A stretch of DNA of 64,000 nt, taken from the NCBI RefSeq assembly GCF_049195245.1, contig NZ_JBMIRR010000023.1, positions 246,948-310,947 of the forward strand, in the 5' to 3' direction. Numbering within the stretch: the stretch's first letter is position 1; every line of letters starts with the position of its first letter. The DNA is from Arenimonas sp049195245 (GTDB taxonomy: Bacteria; Pseudomonadota; Gammaproteobacteria; Xanthomonadales; Xanthomonadaceae). The notes beneath the pieces were generated by a model. That model was given only the letters and a program-made list of their open reading frames with translations, ran no database searches and was not told the DNA's origin. Shown here piece by piece: positions 56,332 through 63,863 of this stretch. A program made the translations under genes and the position numbers.

Positions 56332-57111
56332 TCAGCCTTGGCCTGGCTTGTACATCCTTCGTTCCGGAGGCTGGTACCACTGCTCGTGGTCCTTGGGCAC
56401 CCGCGCGTTGTAGCCCAGGACCTGGCGCACCCCGGGGTCATCGGTGAAGTCCTCGCCGAGCAGGCGCGGATAGTCCATCTGCGGCTTCACGAACGGTCGG
56501 CTGAAGGTGAGCGTGAGTGCTTTTCGAGGCCCCTGCGTCAGGTTGGGGGCGGCGGCGTGCCACAGGTTCGAGTCGAACAGCACGATGCCTCCGGCCTGGC
56601 CCACCGCGCGAACCGCGCGCGCTTCGAGCTCGGGCTCCGTTGGCCGCTCGGGCGATCGATGGCTGCCCGGCACCAGGCGGGTCGCGCCGTTCTCGGGGGT
56701 AAAGCTGTCCACCATGACCAGCATGTTGACCATCAGCCGGAAATCGCCCGAATACGTGCGTACGTCGCGGTGGAAGCGGTGCCCATGCTCGTAGCGCGCG
56801 GTCGCGTCGCGCAGGTTGTCGACGGCGCCGAAGGAATTGAGGATGTACTTTCCGGCGAAGTAGTCCTGCAGGTAGTCGTCCAGAAAGAGCATGGCCAGGA
56901 ACTCATCCAGGCTATCGCGCTCGCCGAGGACGTGGTGCGCAACGCCGCCGGGTTCTCCGCCGACCCCGGTCCTGCGCTGTATCGCCTCGCACTTGCGGAA
57001 ATGGATCGGGATGTCCAGTCGCAGTCGCTGCAGGAGGCTCCCGGGCACCTGCTCGGGGAACAGCGCATAACCTTCGGTAGCCATTTCCCGGCGGAATGTG
57101 GCGATGTCCAC
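56332..57111 (-). CDS. phytanoyl-CoA dioxygenase (PhyH) family protein
   Basis: This 259-residue Fe(II)/2-oxoglutarate dioxygenase has the 2-His-1-carboxylate facial triad: H and D in HGHRFHRDVRTYSGD and the distal H in LFDSNLWHAAAPNLTQG, with the oxoglutarate-binding R in RKALTLTFSRPF. Other motifs are MVDSFTPENGATRLVPGSHR. The start is a GTG at 57111, two bases after the GNAT stop; an ATG 36 bp later is possible. PhyH proteins hydroxylate or oxidise small molecules, so it may modify a sugar or acyl group. It is not typical of O-antigen loci. Confidence 0.85.
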   Translation of the reverse strand: MDIATFRREMATEGYALFPEQVPGSLLQRLRLDIPIHFRKCEAIQRRTGVGGEPGGVAHHVLGERDSLDEFLAMLFLDDYLQDYFAGKYILNSFGAVDNLRDATARYEHGHRFHRDVRTYSGDFRLMVNMLVMVDSFTPENGATRLVPGSHRSPERPTEPELEARAVRAVGQAGGIVLFDSNLWHAAAPNLTQGPRKALTLTFSRPFVKPQMDYPRLLGEDFTDDPGVRQVLGYNARVPKDHEQWYQPPERRMYKPGQG

Positions 57112-57113
57112 GG

Positions 57114-57671
57114 TCAGTCCCAGTACGCCGACGTGGCAAGCAGTTCCCGGTACTGGCTTGCCGTGATGCCCAGCACGAACTTGCTCCAGTGCCTGCCGCC
57201 GCGGAAATAGGCATCCTTCTTGACGCCTTCGACCTGCCAGCCGCACTTGCCGGTATAGATGCCAAGTGACGCCTCGTTGTACTCGATGATGTCGGTGTCG
57301 AGACGGGCCAGCCCGAGTTCGTCGAAGGCATAGCGCATCATCGCCATGATGGTGTCCATGCCCAGGCCCTGGCCGCGCACCGCGGGATCGCCGATGTACA
57401 TGCCGTGGAACGCGGTGCGGTTCTTCCAGTCGATCGAGACCAGGTTCGCGCTGCCGATCAAGCCCCCGCCGATCGCGTCCACCGCGAAGCGCTGGTCTGC
57501 GGAGTTGCATGAGAGCGAGGCCAGCCAAGCTTGCTGGTCGCGCCCGCTCGTAGGGAAATGCCAGCCGCCCAGGAGTCGCTGCAGGGAGGGGTCGTTCGAC
57601 CATTTCTGGAGCTGGGGGAGATCGCCTGGCTCGATGGCGCGAAGCTGGACGCGTTTTCCTTCGATGTTCAT
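57114..57671 (-). CDS. GNAT family N-acetyltransferase (RimJ/RimL-like)
   Basis: This 185-residue enzyme resembles RimL and other sugar-amine acetyltransferases: VQLRAIEPGDLPQLQKWSND at the start, then MYIGDPAVRGQGLGMDTIM (acetyl-CoA loop), LDTDIIEYNEASLGIYTGKCGW and the C-terminal W-x-F-V pattern. In this operon with two aminotransferase genes it most likely acylates a 4-amino- or 3-amino-deoxy sugar. It overlaps the upstream gene by 4 bp, and PhyH starts two bases after its stop. Confidence 0.88.
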   Translation of the reverse strand: MNIEGKRVQLRAIEPGDLPQLQKWSNDPSLQRLLGGWHFPTSGRDQQAWLASLSCNSADQRFAVDAIGGGLIGSANLVSIDWKNRTAFHGMYIGDPAVRGQGLGMDTIMAMMRYAFDELGLARLDTDIIEYNEASLGIYTGKCGWQVEGVKKDAYFRGGRHWSKFVLGITASQYRELLATSAYWD

Positions 57672-58669
57672 TGGTCTCCCCAGTGGCGCAGCAACACCCG
57701 TGACAGGTCCAGCATATCGGCCGCGTCGTAGCGCTGGTCGCAGGGCAGGTAAAGCGTACTGTCCCGCAGGGCCTGCCCGACCCGGTCTCCCCCGGGAACG
57801 TCCGCGTCCGGCCAGTACATTGCCGTGAACACCCCCTCGGATGCCAGCTTTTCCCGCAGATCCACCGCCCGTTTGCACGGGACGGCGCAGCACAGCGGCA
57901 CCGAGCCGGCAGGCAATGCGTGGACCTCGATGCCGGCCTGTGCCAGCGCGTCTGCCAGAATGCGATGGTTGCCAGTGCGGCGATCCGCGACCTCGTGCCA
58001 GTCGATTTTGTCCAGGATCCCGCGGGTTGTACGCGACATTGCCTGGGGGCGGCAGTCCTTCAGGGATCTTTCGGCTTCCTGATACTGCAGGTAGCCCTGC
58101 GCGACATTGCCGGCCGCCCGGCTGTGCAGGTGGCGGGTGCGGTGCAACGACGCCGGCTCGTCGGCGAGTGCCGGCGGTGCGACCCTGAGCGGTGTAACCA
58201 GGATGCCGCCGTCGGGGACACCGCTGAACTTGCGGGGCGAGTAGACGGTGCTTGCACCCGGCCTTGCCCGGTGGAACAGCGCCTGCGACGCGTCCACCAG
58301 CACCCTTCGCGGCCCGAACCGTGCGATCGCCTGGTCGCAGGCGCGTGCAGATTGTCCAAAATAGTCGACGCACAGCACCCAGTCCGCGTCGTCGACCGGC
58401 AGGTCTTCCGGAACACCACGCAGATCGCTGAGCGGGTAGGGCCTGGCGACCACCCCGGCCGCGGACAGTGCATCCCGCACCGCCCCGCAGATGAAATGCG
58501 GTACCCAGACATGCCGGCTGCCTGAGGCCCGCATCACCGCCGTGATCGCTGCGCGGGCCGACTGTACGCGCAGGGCGTCCGCGGGCCATGGGGTCGGCCG
58601 CGCCGGCCGTGCCGTTGCGCGCTCGAGGGAAAAGTAGCCTCCGACCCCCTTGTCGTCCGGGTGTCTCAT
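57668..58669 (-). CDS. divergent PLP-dependent aminotransferase-like protein (DegT-type fold)
   Basis: This 333-residue protein keeps the key PLP residues of DegT/DnrJ enzymes in altered surroundings. The cofactor-binding aspartate and polar residue are in VLVDASQALFH, and the Schiff-base lysine sits in VYSPRKFSGVPDGGILVT. The N-terminal motif is ALRVQSARAAITAVMRASG. Because the residues around the lysine differ from the usual pattern, the substrate may be unusual or the protein may be non-catalytic. The ATG overlaps the wbqC-like stop (ATGA) and the 3' end overlaps the GNAT gene by 4 bp. Confidence 0.75.
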   Translation of the reverse strand: MRHPDDKGVGGYFSLERATARPARPTPWPADALRVQSARAAITAVMRASGSRHVWVPHFICGAVRDALSAAGVVARPYPLSDLRGVPEDLPVDDADWVLCVDYFGQSARACDQAIARFGPRRVLVDASQALFHRARPGASTVYSPRKFSGVPDGGILVTPLRVAPPALADEPASLHRTRHLHSRAAGNVAQGYLQYQEAERSLKDCRPQAMSRTTRGILDKIDWHEVADRRTGNHRILADALAQAGIEVHALPAGSVPLCCAVPCKRAVDLREKLASEGVFTAMYWPDADVPGGDRVGQALRDSTLYLPCDQRYDAADMLDLSRVLLRHWGDQ

Positions 58670-59376
58670 TGCAGCGGTGCAACGATGTCGAAGGCGCCGA
58701 GCATGGCCCTCGCCCCGGTGGGCGGATTGAACATCAGCACGTCGACGATGGACAGGAAAGGCACGTGCGCATGGTCGAACTGGGCGTAGGCCAACGGCCT
58801 GGGCTGCAGGAAGGCCAGTTCCAGGCCGGCCAACGCGAACTCGTTCTGGTGGTAGAGCGCACGGCCGCCTATGGCATTGATGTACTGAGTTGCGCCGAGG
58901 CGGCGGCAGAGCTCGATCACGCGCGCCTCGCCCGACAGCGAGCGGTCTTGAACGACCTCGGAAGAGCGGACGAAACGGCAACCGATGTCCAGGCCCGCCG
59001 CCGTCCGCCGCAGAAGCTGCTCGTTGAGCGCAGACACGCGCGCCTCGTCGCCCTCGAGCGCGCCTGCGACCGTCGCCATCGCTGCGGCATAGTGCGGCGC
59101 GTGCCGGTATGAAGTTTGGAGCTTGTCGAGCAGGGACCGGTCCCGGGACGGGCTGCGATCGTAGCGCCGGCTGGCTATCGGCAGACGGTAGTCATCGTGC
59201 GCCACCGCGTAGGTCCACCATCGCGGGGCACCGTCGAGCAGTATCCGGTTACGGTTTACCCAGCCGCCCTTCATGTACTGCGCATCGTCGTAGAACACGA
59301 AGCAGTCAACCGCGTGCATGAGCTGGAAGTAGCCGATGTACGGGAAGAAGTACGGCTGCATGACCGCCACCTTCAT
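58666..59376 (-). CDS. WbqC family protein
   Basis: This 236-residue protein begins MKVAVMQPYFFPYIGYFQL, then CFVFYDDAQYMKGGWVNRN, with the C-terminal block YINAIGGRALYH and the NPPTGARAML end that mark WbqC. The biochemical role is not settled. WbqC genes occur in O-antigen and glycan loci beside DegT aminotransferases. It begins one base after the upstream aminotransferase stop, and its stop overlaps the next gene by 4 bp, so it belongs to the same operon. Confidence 0.88.
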   Translation of the reverse strand: MKVAVMQPYFFPYIGYFQLMHAVDCFVFYDDAQYMKGGWVNRNRILLDGAPRWWTYAVAHDDYRLPIASRRYDRSPSRDRSLLDKLQTSYRHAPHYAAAMATVAGALEGDEARVSALNEQLLRRTAAGLDIGCRFVRSSEVVQDRSLSGEARVIELCRRLGATQYINAIGGRALYHQNEFALAGLELAFLQPRPLAYAQFDHAHVPFLSIVDVLMFNPPTGARAMLGAFDIVAPLQ

Positions 59377-59377
59377 G

Positions 59378-60556
59378 TCAGGTGCCTTGCGCCAGCACCC
59401 GCAGGACGTCGCCTATGGTGTCCACCGTGCCGCCCGGCAGTGTGGTTCCGGAAGGAAGCACCACGACGCGTTCGGAAACAGCCGCGGTTACCGGCAGCAC
59501 CAGGCCGGCGTGGGGGAACAGGTCCGCGTACGGCTTCATCCGGTGGCATCCGGGCCAGAAGTACTTTCGCGCCAGGATGTTTTCGGCGTGCAGGGTTGCC
59601 ACTACCTGGTCGCGCCGGACCGGAAACGCCTCGTCCAGCTCGGCGACGACATAGTGGTGGTTGTTGCGTTCCTGCTCCGCGTAGGCGACCAGCCGTACCC
59701 CCGGGATATCGGCCAGTGCCCTGCGGTAGTGCTCGTAGTGGGCCCGGTTGGAGGCCAGCACCGTTTCCATCGCGTCCAGGTTCGCCAGTCCCATCGCGGC
59801 ACAAACCTCGGGCATCTTGCCATTGGTCCCCGGATGGATGACCTTGTCGAAATGCACGAATCCGAAGTTGCGCATCAGGCGCATCTTCTCCGCCAGCTCG
59901 TCGTCATTGGTGGTGACGGCCCCGCCTTCGAAGGTGTTGAACCACTTGGTGGCGTGGAAACTGAACACTTCGGCACGCCCGAACGAGCCGATGCTGCGGC
60001 CCTGGTGCGAGCATCCGAAGGCATGGGAGGCGTCGAACATCAAGGCCAGGCCATGCTCGTCCGCGATGTCCTGCAGGTCGGAGACGGGCGCTGGCCGACC
60101 CCAGACGTGCACGCCGATGATGCCGCTGGTGCGCGGCGTGATCATGCGGCGCACGGAAGCGGGATCAAGGTTGTGCGTGGCCGGGTCGACATCGGCGAAG
60201 ACGGGGGTGATGCCTTGCCAGTAAAGGCAGTGCGCGGTGGCAACAAAGGTCCACGACGGGATGATCACCTCGCCCTGCATGCCCAGCGCACGCACCGCGA
60301 TTTCAAGCGCGATGGTGCCGTTGCACATGGCGATGCAATGCTTCACTCCCAGCTGGTCACAGATCCGGCGCTCCAGCTCCTGCACCATCGGACCATTGTT
60401 GGTCAGCCAGCCCCGTTCGAACATTTCCGCGGCGAGCACCATGAACCGCTCGCGTCCTCCGGTGTTCGGGCGGCCCACATGGACGGGCGACGCGAATGCC
60501 GGTGCCGCACCATGGATGGCCAGGTCGCTCGGAGTGCGAATGGATTTGCTGGACAC
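59378..60556 (-). CDS. DegT/DnrJ/EryC1/StrS aminotransferase
   Basis: This 392-residue PLP sugar aminotransferase has the N-terminal motif GWLTNNGPMVQELERRICDQLG, then CIAMCNGTIALEIAVRALG. PLP-binding residues lie in ALMFDASHAFG, and the internal-aldimine lysine in FSFHATKWFNTFEGGAV. The C-terminal part has YFWPGCHRMKPYADLF and VLPSGTTLP. Such enzymes transfer an amino group to a 4-keto-6-deoxy sugar (VioA-type) or a 3-keto sugar. No NDP-sugar dehydratase gene is in the window, so the keto-sugar must come from elsewhere. The start is a GTG at 60556. Confidence 0.93.
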   Translation of the reverse strand: MSSKSIRTPSDLAIHGAAPAFASPVHVGRPNTGGRERFMVLAAEMFERGWLTNNGPMVQELERRICDQLGVKHCIAMCNGTIALEIAVRALGMQGEVIIPSWTFVATAHCLYWQGITPVFADVDPATHNLDPASVRRMITPRTSGIIGVHVWGRPAPVSDLQDIADEHGLALMFDASHAFGCSHQGRSIGSFGRAEVFSFHATKWFNTFEGGAVTTNDDELAEKMRLMRNFGFVHFDKVIHPGTNGKMPEVCAAMGLANLDAMETVLASNRAHYEHYRRALADIPGVRLVAYAEQERNNHHYVVAELDEAFPVRRDQVVATLHAENILARKYFWPGCHRMKPYADLFPHAGLVLPVTAAVSERVVVLPSGTTLPGGTVDTIGDVLRVLAQGT

Positions 60557-60625
60557 GGCGTGATTCCGGATCGGGATGTTGGAGGTTGAGTTTACTGAGG
60601 CTGGGCCGCCCGGTGCGAGCGTGCT

Positions 60626-62473
60626 TCAGGGCTTGATGTGACCCAGCTCCTTCATCCTCAGTCGCACTGCCGCAGCCTGCCGGGGGCGATCCTCGGCGAT
60701 CAGGTTGGCCAGTACGAGGGCCGCGAACTGGTCGTCCGCAGGATCGACGGACACGGCCTGGACGAACATGCGGTCCGCCAGCTCCTCGTCGTCGAGTTCA
60801 TTTAGGACGAAGTCCCCGAACGATGCATACATGTGGCCAGGCCACTTCGCCCGTTCGAGCAGGGCCAGATAGGCCTCGCCCAGGCGCGCCGGATCCAGCG
60901 GCAGGTCGTTGTGGTACTGCTCCATCAGGCCATTGACGGCAAGCAGCTGCTCGGGGCCGAGTGGCTGCGTCCGGACCTTCGCGATGAGGCTGTCCCACCA
61001 GGCAGGGTCGGCCTCGGCGCCCATCGTTGCGGCCATCAGCAACAGTCCCTGCTCCGGCAGCGGAGAGGCGTTCGGAAGGCGCGAACTGCGCTTGAACTCC
61101 TCCGCGCCCATGCCATAGAAGGGCGAGTCCGGATTGCCATCGGCCATGTCCACGTAGATGGTCGCCAGGTCATTGCTGGCGCGCGGAGAGTCGGGATTCT
61201 TCGCAACCAGGTCGGTCGCCAACAGCAAGGGGTTTCCCCAGGTCGCCGAACGGATCGCGCCAAGCACGCCAAACAGCACCAGCACGACCGCCACGCCGAA
61301 TATCTTCAGGGCAGGGCCGTCCCGCATCGGGATCCGCCTCACCAGATCGGCGCCGGCCAGCAGGAAGCCCAGCAGGGCAAAATAGTTGCGGTGCTCGAAT
61401 ATCAGCTCCAGATTGAGCACATTGCTGGTCAGGGCATGCGACGCGAAGAACCACATCACGCCGAGCGAATAAAGCGGCAGGCGGTCGCGAAGCCGCCAGG
61501 CTGAAACAAGCAGCGCCAGCAGCACGACCGCGCCGGCGGCGGTGGTCCAGGGCGAGAACAACCCGGTCGACTTGGCAAAATCGTCGTAGTAGAAGGTAAG
61601 GCTGCCGGGCAGCGGGAGCAGCATTTGTCCCAGGTACATGGGAAGGATGCGGAGCTGGCTCAGCAGCCTTTCGCCCATGCTGAAGCCGCGGCCATCGAAC
61701 GAGTCCGGGGTTGCATAACGAGGGACGAGCCAACCGAAGAACAACACCAGTGCGATGGCCGCGCCGACGCCGTAGACCCACTTCAGGCGCTGCGAGAAAC
61801 GCGCGGAATTGCCTTCGAATCGCAGCAGGGTCAGTTCCAGTGCGAGGGTAAAGAGCGGCAGCAGGATCGCCGACTCCTTGGCCAGCATGCCCACCGCGCC
61901 GCTGAGGGCGGCGAGCGCCAGCCACGGCCAGCCCGTGGCGCCGCGGATCTGGTTCACCCGGCCCCGCGTGTACGCAAGCAGGCCCAACAGCATGAACAAC
62001 GTTACAAGAGTCTCCATGCGTTGGACGACGTACAGCACCGTTGAAACCTGCAGGGGATGCACGGCCCAGAAGCCGGCAATGGCCATCGCGGCCCAGGGAT
62101 GCCAGGCACCGGCGACCTGCGCGCGAGGAAGCGACAGCAAGCGTTGGACCAGCCAGAAGACCAGGAAGGTGTTGAGCAGGTGGACCGCAAGGCTGCTCAG
62201 CTTGTATGCCAGCGGATTCTTGCCGCCGAAATAGTGATCGATGGCGAAACTGATCGTTGCCAGCGGGCGGCCGTAAGCGCCGGGCTCATACGCCCGGGCG
62301 GCCCGGGCCAGGCTTTCCCCGTCCAGGGTTTCCATCTGGATATGGGGATTGGTGACGATGTTGGCGTAGTCGTCGAACAGGAAGCCCCCGCCCAGTCCGG
62401 GGAGGTAGACCAGCAACGCTCCGCAGAACAGCAGGAGGGGCAGAAGGGGCTTGAGTATGCGCGACGAAAGCAT
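60626..62473 (-). CDS. large GT-C/TMTC-like membrane protein (candidate glycosyltransferase)
   Basis: This 615-residue protein has roughly 10-11 hydrophobic helices up to about residue 420 and a soluble C-terminal region. The first external loop contains YLPGLGGGFLFDDYANIVTN, with the Asp pair D34-D35 expected of GT-C enzymes, followed by RPLATISFAIDHYFGGKNP. This resembles TMTC O-mannosyltransferases. The C-terminal part (ASNDLATIYVDMA and later) may hold degraded TPR-like helices. It lies directly upstream of the amino-sugar operon on the same strand and next to two pilin genes, so it may glycosylate pilin or another exported protein. Confidence 0.75.
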   Translation of the reverse strand: MLSSRILKPLLPLLLFCGALLVYLPGLGGGFLFDDYANIVTNPHIQMETLDGESLARAARAYEPGAYGRPLATISFAIDHYFGGKNPLAYKLSSLAVHLLNTFLVFWLVQRLLSLPRAQVAGAWHPWAAMAIAGFWAVHPLQVSTVLYVVQRMETLVTLFMLLGLLAYTRGRVNQIRGATGWPWLALAALSGAVGMLAKESAILLPLFTLALELTLLRFEGNSARFSQRLKWVYGVGAAIALVLFFGWLVPRYATPDSFDGRGFSMGERLLSQLRILPMYLGQMLLPLPGSLTFYYDDFAKSTGLFSPWTTAAGAVVLLALLVSAWRLRDRLPLYSLGVMWFFASHALTSNVLNLELIFEHRNYFALLGFLLAGADLVRRIPMRDGPALKIFGVAVVLVLFGVLGAIRSATWGNPLLLATDLVAKNPDSPRASNDLATIYVDMADGNPDSPFYGMGAEEFKRSSRLPNASPLPEQGLLLMAATMGAEADPAWWDSLIAKVRTQPLGPEQLLAVNGLMEQYHNDLPLDPARLGEAYLALLERAKWPGHMYASFGDFVLNELDDEELADRMFVQAVSVDPADDQFAALVLANLIAEDRPRQAAAVRLRMKELGHIKP

Positions 62474-62543
62474 GGGGCTGCACCGGGGACTACGGGCACG
62501 CGCCCGAGCCGATACCTTGGGGCTTGGGGGTATCGCTGTAAAG

Positions 62544-62951
62544 CTATTCGCAACCTTCCGGACGGAACTGGGTCTGGGTCACGCTGGTGACGCAGCGCCA
62601 CAGGCCGCTGGCGTTTCTCTGGAGCCGCACGGTCTTGCCATTGATGTTCGGATTGCCTGCCAGCGTGCACTGGATGAAGCCGGCCGATCCGGAAGGATTC
62701 ATCGTAATGGAGCTGCAGCGTGGCGTGGGCGAGCGCAGGCCGATGTCGGCGATCACGAATGAGCTGGAGTTGTTGGCAACGACCTGGGACTCGAACAGGC
62801 TTTTGCCGCCTGTGATGTCCGCCAGCCCGGCGGTTACCTGGGCGCGGATGTTGTAGTTCTGGTAGGCAGGCAATGCGATCGCGGCCAGGATGGCGACGAT
62901 GGCGACCACGATCATCACTTCGATCAGGGTGAATCCAGTCTCAGGGCGCAT
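62544..62951 (-). CDS. type IV pilin, minor or second paralogue
   Basis: This 135-residue prepilin has a short leader MRPETG cut before F, then the conserved helix FTLIEVMIVVAIVAILAAIA with Glu5 (E11). The C-terminal domain has four cysteines (PRCSSI, IQCTLAG, WRCVTS, EGCE) at the same relative places as the neighbouring pilin. The start at 62951 uses AGGAG. It lies beyond the terminator of the next gene, so it has lower or separate expression. It is a plausible pilus subunit, but which pilin is major is not certain. Confidence 0.85.
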   Translation of the reverse strand: MRPETGFTLIEVMIVVAIVAILAAIALPAYQNYNIRAQVTAGLADITGGKSLFESQVVANNSSSFVIADIGLRSPTPRCSSITMNPSGSAGFIQCTLAGNPNINGKTVRLQRNASGLWRCVTSVTQTQFRPEGCE

Positions 62952-63035
62952 GCGCGGGCTCCTGTCGATGGAATCGCGCGGCAACCGCATGCGTGGCATC
63001 GGAGATGCGGGCGGCCTGCCGGGGGATACGTCCCC

Positions 63036-63068
63036 AAAAGAAACAGGGGTGGCGAGCCACCCCTGTTT
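63036..63068 (-). terminator. rho-independent terminator of the major pilin
   Basis: A 13-bp perfect stem (63041-63053 with 63056-63068) is read on the minus strand and followed by CTTTT (complement of 63036-63040). It follows the pilin at 63088-63516 and precedes the second pilin, so the two are largely separate transcription units. Confidence 0.85.
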
Positions 63069-63087
63069 CGTCACACGTGACGCAATA

Positions 63088-63516
63088 TCAGGCGCAACCG
63101 CCCGGGTTGTACTTGGACTTGTCGGCCGCCGGCAGCGTGGTGGTGCAGTTCCAGGCGCCCGAGGCGTTGCGGGTCAGCACGACGGTCTTGCCCACGACCT
63201 TCGGGTTGCCGGCCAGGGTGCAGGTGATCGTCTGGCCCGAGGTCGCGGTGTACGCACCAGCGGCAACCAGGCTGCTGCAGCGCGCGGTCTTGGAGTTCAG
63301 GCCGATCGCGGCGGCGTTGGTGGCGCCGGTCGAACCACGGTTGATGAGCTCTTCGAACGCGGTCACGCCGCCACGGATGTCGGCCAGGCCGGAGGTGACC
63401 TGCGAACGGGCGATGTAGTCCTGATACGCCGGCAGCGCGATGGCGGCCAGGATGGCAATGATCGCGACCACGATCATCAGCTCGATCAGGGTGAAACCTT
63501 TCTGGATGTTCTTCAT
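63088..63516 (-). CDS. pilA: type IV major pilin PilA
   Basis: This 142-residue prepilin has the leader MKNIQKG, then FTLIELMIVVAIIAILAAIA, with Glu at mature position 5. The globular part has four cysteines (ARCSSL, TITCTLAG, WNCTTT, GGCA) that could form a C-terminal disulfide loop. It is cleaved by PilD and assembled by PilB/PilC encoded in this window. A sigma54-type promoter lies about 100 bp upstream and a strong terminator follows. Serine- and threonine-rich regions are possible glycosylation sites, but none can be named. Confidence 0.94.
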   Translation of the reverse strand: MKNIQKGFTLIELMIVVAIIAILAAIALPAYQDYIARSQVTSGLADIRGGVTAFEELINRGSTGATNAAAIGLNSKTARCSSLVAAGAYTATSGQTITCTLAGNPKVVGKTVVLTRNASGAWNCTTTLPAADKSKYNPGGCA

Positions 63517-63613
63517 TTGGGTAAATCCCCTAGGGTGGACAAGTGGTTGTCACGTGTTCGAACGGAATTCCCGTCCTTGGGTAGCCGTGCCGAAGCACGT
63601 GCCATGACATCGA

Positions 63614-63629
63614 TGCATCAACTGTGCCA
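63614..63629 (-). promoter_or_regulatory. sigma54-type promoter of pilA
   Basis: Read on the minus strand, TGGCACAGTTGATGCA matches the sigma54 -24/-12 consensus TGGCAC-N5-TTGCA, with the GG and GC pairs correctly spaced. One base in the -12 element differs. It stands upstream of pilA, giving a leader of about 85 bases. PilA is controlled by RpoN and PilS/PilR in Pseudomonas and Xanthomonas; pilSR is not in this window. The rest of the 347-bp gap (63517-63863) shows no gene I can support. Confidence 0.75.
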
Positions 63630-63863
63630 ACCCGCGAGGGGCTGCCACAGGCCGGAATATAGGCCCAGTTACCAACGCAACGCCACACCAAATCGGGACA
63701 CGGGCCACAATTTCCCGGCGGCGGGCAGGAACTGACACACAACGTCACTTTGTGCCCCACCACCAGTGTGATGGCGATCACATTTTGTGCGGTCGCCGGG
63801 CGCGCGGGCTGATTACGGTAATCTGCGGGGCCAGGAGCTGGTCGAGTACGGAAAGGGGAACGG

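Noticed and set aside
63530..63781. 83-codon minus-strand frame upstream of pilA
   Set aside because: It covers the sigma54 promoter and leader of pilA and has no ribosome-binding site or recognisable domain.
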